Below are positions 63,021 through 64,000 of a stretch of 64,000 nt of DNA, piece by piece. The stretch comes from Candidatus Mycobacterium methanotrophicum (GTDB lineage: Bacteria; Actinomycetota; Actinomycetes; Mycobacteriales; Mycobacteriaceae), in assembly GCF_023515995.1 (NCBI RefSeq), contig NZ_CP097320.1, forward strand, positions 2,790,001 to 2,854,000. The letters run 5' to 3'. The notes beneath the pieces were generated by a model. That model searched no databases. It was not told the DNA's origin and saw only the letters and a program-made list of their open reading frames with translations. The number at the start of each line of letters is the position of its first letter. Positions within the stretch are counted from its first letter, which is position 1. The position numbers were made by a program, and so were the translations under genes.

Positions 63021-64000
63021 CATCATCCGGCTGATTCGCGGGCTTGCACTGCTGGCAATTGTGACGACTTGTGTGACCGTCACGGGCTGTGCGCAGGGCT
63101 ACAAGGACGTCGTCGGGCGCCAAGCCGTGCGCGTCGGCACCTCCAGCGACATCAACCCCCATGACCCGGCGACTCTGCGCGACGGCGGTAACCTGCGACT
63201 TGCGGTCAGCTCGTTTCCGCCGAACTTCAATGTATTGAACATCGACGGCAACACCGCGGACGTCGCTTCGATTGTCACGCCTACGCTGCCGGGAGCGTTC
63301 ATCACCCAGGCCGACGGGTCGCTGAAGCTCAACACCGACTACTTCACGGCCGCCGAACTGACCAGCGCCAGCCCGCAGGTCGTCACTCTTACGATCAACC
63401 CGAAAGCGGTGTGGAGCGACGGCACGCCGATCACCTGGGAAGACCTCAAAGCAGAGGTCGACGCCTGCAGCGGCCGCGACAAGCGGTACTTGATCGCCAG
63501 CAGAGCCGGTTTCGAACGAGTGAAATCGGTGACCAGTGGCGTGGACGATCGCCAGGCCGTGATCACGTTCGCCCAGCCCTACGCCGAATGGCGCGGGATG
63601 TTCGCCGGCGGTATCCAACCGCGCAGCATGACCGAGAACCCCGACGTCTTCAACAAGGGCCAACTCAACGCCCCCGGTCCGTCGGGCGGACCGTTCATCG
63701 TGTCCACGATCAACCGCAGCGCGCAGCGCATTGTGCTAACCCGCAATCCTCGCTGGTGGGGCCGCAAGCCGCGGCTGGCCTCGATCACGTTCCTGGTGCT
63801 CGACTCCTCCGCCGTCATCCCCGCCCTCCAGAACAACGCGATCGACGCGGCCCGCATCGGCACGCTCGACGATATGGTCACCGCCGAGCGCACACCAGGC
63901 GTGGCGATCCGCAGCGCCCCGGCACCCACCTGGTATCAGATCACCTTCAACGGAGCACCAGGATCCATCCTGCGCGACGACAAGCTGCGGCTGGCAATCT
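63013..64000 (+). CDS. oppA: Oligopeptide-binding lipoprotein OppA (cut by window end)
   Basis: The first 329 residues of an extracytoplasmic solute-binding protein. A lipoprotein signal ends in TVTGC-AQ, so the mature protein should be lipid-anchored to the membrane. Family blocks present are [45 protein letters not shown] and [15 protein letters not shown] 63013 overlaps oppD by 8 bases. The C-terminal part lies beyond 64000. Confidence 0.93.
   Translation, partial: MVSIIRLIRGLALLAIVTTCVTVTGCAQGYKDVVGRQAVRVGTSSDINPHDPATLRDGGNLRLAVSSFPPNFNVLNIDGNTADVASIVTPTLPGAFITQADGSLKLNTDYFTAAELTSASPQVVTLTINPKAVWSDGTPITWEDLKAEVDACSGRDKRYLIASRAGFERVKSVTSGVDDRQAVITFAQPYAEWRGMFAGGIQPRSMTENPDVFNKGQLNAPGPSGGPFIVSTINRSAQRIVLTRNPRWWGRKPRLASITFLVLDSSAVIPALQNNAIDAARIGTLDDMVTAERTPGVAIRSAPAPTWYQITFNGAPGSILRDDKLRLAI

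Overview
The window is a chromosomal segment of a slow-growing Mycobacterium. The main evidence is gene order: alkA-ogt, a single 16S-23S-5S operon next to murA, pduO, a DUF2550 gene, atpC-D-G-A-H-F-E-B-I, wecA, sua5, prmC, prfA, rpmE, rho, thrB-C-A, lysA, argS, tRNA-Arg, then an Rrf2 gene, cysNC-cysD, canB and oppBCDA. From memory this is the mirror image of M. tuberculosis Rv1317c down to Rv1280c. The 16S gene has the extended helix 18 of slow growers, and a PPE gene, a fused b-delta AtpH and DUF732 secreted proteins are also mycobacterial. The species cannot be named. AtpE has Ala63, which argues against M. xenopi, where I recall Met63.

Layout. 1-2052: DNA alkylation repair pair. 2062-8570: accessory stretch between ogt and the rRNA operon, holding a secreted DUF732 protein, a broken PPE gene, a DUF3024 gene and at least five decayed insertion-sequence or recombinase remnants, including an IS30-type gene whose halves point in opposite directions and a 32-bp perfect palindrome. 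8574-13970: rRNA operon on the minus strand with terminator, boxA and promoter. 13976-15405: an apparently intact transposable element wedged between the rRNA promoter and murA. 15457-39434: dense housekeeping block on the minus strand (cell wall, ATP synthase, translation, Rho, threonine/lysine synthesis), broken only by repeats and an acyl-CoA synthetase remnant.

39539-45115: tRNA-Arg(CCG) carries a 5.5-kb integrative element bounded by a 21-bp direct repeat. It has a tyrosine integrase, an excisionase-like protein, an endonuclease VII-like nuclease, a winged-helix protein whose gene contains four phased iteron-like repeats, and a stand-alone Spo11/Topo VI-A-like protein. No capsid, packaging or conjugation genes were seen. 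This is the best candidate for an undescribed system.

45116-54232: more accessory genes (winged-helix protein, HicA/HicB-like pair, IS3 remnant, FAD oxidoreductase fused to TTC38-like repeats, IS5-type element) and conserved small genes (DUF2254, DUF2237, VOC). 54257-64000: Rrf2 regulator, cysD-cysNC-cysQ sulfate activation operon, canB with a lost catalytic Asp and a lost stop codon, and the oppBCDA peptide transporter, cut by the window end.

The housekeeping genes form tightly coupled operons with many 1-8 nt overlaps. The insertions cluster at three sites: beside the rRNA operon, at tRNA-Arg, and between tRNA-Arg and the cys/opp block.
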